DNA of 64,000 bases, from positions 62,001 through 126,000 of the forward strand of contig NZ_JAFCJX010000021.1 of the NCBI RefSeq assembly GCF_018130695.1, in the 5' to 3' direction. This DNA is from Bradyrhizobium jicamae (GTDB taxonomy: Bacteria; Pseudomonadota; Alphaproteobacteria; Rhizobiales; Xanthobacteraceae). The position numbers and the translations under genes were made by a program. The notes under the pieces are model-generated. The model worked only from the letters and a program-made list of their open reading frames with translations. It had not been told where the DNA came from and did no database searches. Below are positions 62,665 to 64,000 of the stretch, one piece after another; position 1 is the stretch's first letter, and every line of letters starts with the position of its first letter.

Positions 62665-62817
62665 ATGGCAAATCACGGCGAAGTGGCCTACACGACCGCG
62701 GACGGCAACGACTATCCGGCCCATGAGCAGACCTATGAAGGGTTTCTCATGCTGGTCAAATGGGGCACCATCTCCGTCATCGTCATCCTCGTCCTGATGG
62801 CGTTCTTCCTGCTCTGA
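62665..62817 (+). CDS. aa3-type cytochrome c oxidase subunit IV (small)
   Basis: This 50-residue protein opens with a polar MANHGEVAYTTADGNDYPAH, then YEGFLMLVKWGTISVIVILV forms one transmembrane helix to the C-terminus. This is the alphaproteobacterial COX4_pro_2 subunit, a non-catalytic part of the aa3 oxidase. It is not next to other cox genes; it lies ahead of pntA. TGGGGAC lies upstream of the ATG. Confidence 0.88.
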   Translation: MANHGEVAYTTADGNDYPAHEQTYEGFLMLVKWGTISVIVILVLMAFFLL

Positions 62818-62961
62818 TCCCCATAGATCCGGCCCTGGTACCGCCGTCCCGCGGCGGTGCGGGATGCCGTACTGAGCCTGGTTGCAAAAACCGGGTATCC
62901 AATCTGGCGAAAATAACGCTAGTTTTCGATTGCGTGCGCTGCTTGCGCCGCCGGAGGGCCC

Positions 62962-64000
62962 ATGAAGATTGCCGTTGCCAAGGAAATCGATCCGTCCGAG
63001 CCGCGCGTTGCGGTCTCGCCCGACACCATCAAGAAGTTCAAGGCGCTCGGCGCCGAGGTGGCGATTGAGCCCGGCGCCGGCGTCAAGTCGGGCCTGCCCG
63101 ATTCGGAGTTCACCGCGGTGGGCGCCACCGTCAGCGCCGACGCGCTTGCCGATGCCGACATCATCATCAAGGTGAAGCGCCCCGAGGCGTCCGAGCTTTC
63201 CAAGTACAAGCGCGGTACCCTCGTCATCGCGATCATGGATCCCTACGGCAACGAGGCCGCACTGAAGACCATCGCGGACGCGGGCGTCGCGGCCTTCGCG
63301 ATGGAGTTGATGCCGCGCATCACCCGCGCGCAGGTGATGGACGTGCTGTCCTCGCAGGCCAACCTCGCCGGCTACCGCGCCGTGATCGAGGGTGCCGAAG
63401 CCTTCGGCCGCGCCTTCCCGATGATGATGACCGCAGCCGGCACCGTCCCGGCCGCCAAGGTGTTCGTGATGGGTGTCGGCGTCGCCGGCCTGCAGGCGAT
63501 CGCCACCGCACGCCGTCTCGGCGCCGTCGTCACCGCGACCGACGTGCGCCCCGCCACCAAGGAGCAGGTCGAATCGCTCGGCGCCAAATTCCTCGCCGTC
63601 GAGGATGAGGAGTTCAAGAACGCGCAGACCGCCGGCGGCTACGCCAAGGAGATGTCCAAGGAGTACCAGGCCAAGCAGGCCGCGCTGACCGCCGAGCACA
63701 TCAAGAAGCAGGACATCGTGATCACGACCGCGCTGATCCCGGGCCGTCCGGCGCCGAAGCTCGTCAGCGCTGACATGGTCAAGTCGATGAAGCCGGGTTC
63801 GGTGCTGGTCGACCTCGCCGTCGAGCGCGGCGGCAATGTCGAGGGTGCCAGGGCCGGCGAGGTCGTCGACGCCGACGGCATCAAGATCGTCGGCTACACC
63901 AATGTCGCCGGCCGCGTCGCGGCCTCCGCCTCGGCGCTCTACGCGCGCAATCTGTTCTCCTTCATCGAGACCATGGTCGACAAGAAGGAGAAGAAGCTCG
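62962..64000 (+). CDS. pntA: NAD(P) transhydrogenase alpha subunit part 1 (3' end outside window)
   Basis: The first 346 residues are present. The NAD(H)-binding domain I begins MKIAVAKEIDPSEPRVAVSP and contains MTAAGTVPAAKVFVMGVGVA with the GVGVAG nucleotide loop, VVTATDVRPATKEQ, and the mobile-loop tail VGYTNVAGRVAASASAL. It couples hydride transfer between NADH and NADP+ to proton movement. GGAGGGCCC precedes the ATG. The gene runs off the right edge. In alphaproteobacteria the alpha subunit is usually split, so pntAB and pntB should follow. Confidence 0.95.
   Translation, partial: MKIAVAKEIDPSEPRVAVSPDTIKKFKALGAEVAIEPGAGVKSGLPDSEFTAVGATVSADALADADIIIKVKRPEASELSKYKRGTLVIAIMDPYGNEAALKTIADAGVAAFAMELMPRITRAQVMDVLSSQANLAGYRAVIEGAEAFGRAFPMMMTAAGTVPAAKVFVMGVGVAGLQAIATARRLGAVVTATDVRPATKEQVESLGAKFLAVEDEEFKNAQTAGGYAKEMSKEYQAKQAALTAEHIKKQDIVITTALIPGRPAPKLVSADMVKSMKPGSVLVDLAVERGGNVEGARAGEVVDADGIKIVGYTNVAGRVAASASALYARNLFSFIETMVDKKEKKL

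Overview
The window is a GC-rich, gene-dense alphaproteobacterial chromosome segment, most likely from Bradyrhizobium or a close relative in the Nitrobacteraceae. This is inferred from gene content (tol-pal-tilS-ftsH, a DUF2312/GapR protein, the 50-residue aa3 oxidase subunit IV beside pntA, DUF1036-pyruvate kinase) and from dense intergenic palindromes of the kind common in that group. No prophage, intact insertion sequence, CRISPR array, rRNA or tRNA was recognised. It reads as core and soft-core chromosome with a few accessory patches.

1-6.4 kb: a tartrate utilisation cluster in the classical ttu order: divergent LysR regulator, MFS tartrate carrier, tartrate dehydrogenase, MOFRL glycerate kinase/hydroxypyruvate reductase, pyruvate kinase. 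A TTATA-N11-TATAA LysR box lies between regulator and carrier. 6.4-24 kb: small stress and detoxification units: a serine acetyltransferase, a TetR-DUF2852 pair sharing an operator motif, DGPF/YCII proteins, two glutathione transferases, a BdlA-like chemoreceptor with three PAS repeats, an ECF42-type sigma factor with its DGPF partner and VOC, SRPBCC and RibD-like neighbours, a GhrA-like reductase, a stand-alone TolA C-terminal domain protein, a ParE/RelE toxin-antitoxin pair joined to ybgC, and a Tat-exported metallophosphoesterase.

24-38 kb: after about 1.2 kb without a gene comes the envelope cluster tolQ-tolR-tolA-tolB, then a GGDEF-EAL protein and a FeeM-like N-acyl amino acid synthase homologue, then pal-cpoB-tilS-ftsH. 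A mobile-looking palindrome sits between tolQ and tolR, and the two signalling genes split tolB from pal.

38-45 kb: metE and nrdAB are divergent, each behind its own cobalamin riboswitch. Both encode cobalamin-independent enzymes, so cobalamin should switch both off. The two leaders also share a near-identical 28-nt segment just after the aptamer.

45-64 kb: a GT87 membrane glycosyltransferase, a TetR regulator, OsmC, a second pyruvate kinase behind a DUF1036 gene, DUF1244, GapR, a class III adenylate cyclase-TPR protein, an L,D-transpeptidase/DUF882 pair like E. coli ycbB-ycbK, an NtrC-type regulator, oligoendopeptidase F, a sterol desaturase family protein divergent from a TetR gene with two copies of a palindromic operator, the small oxidase subunit, and the start of pntA, which runs off the right edge.
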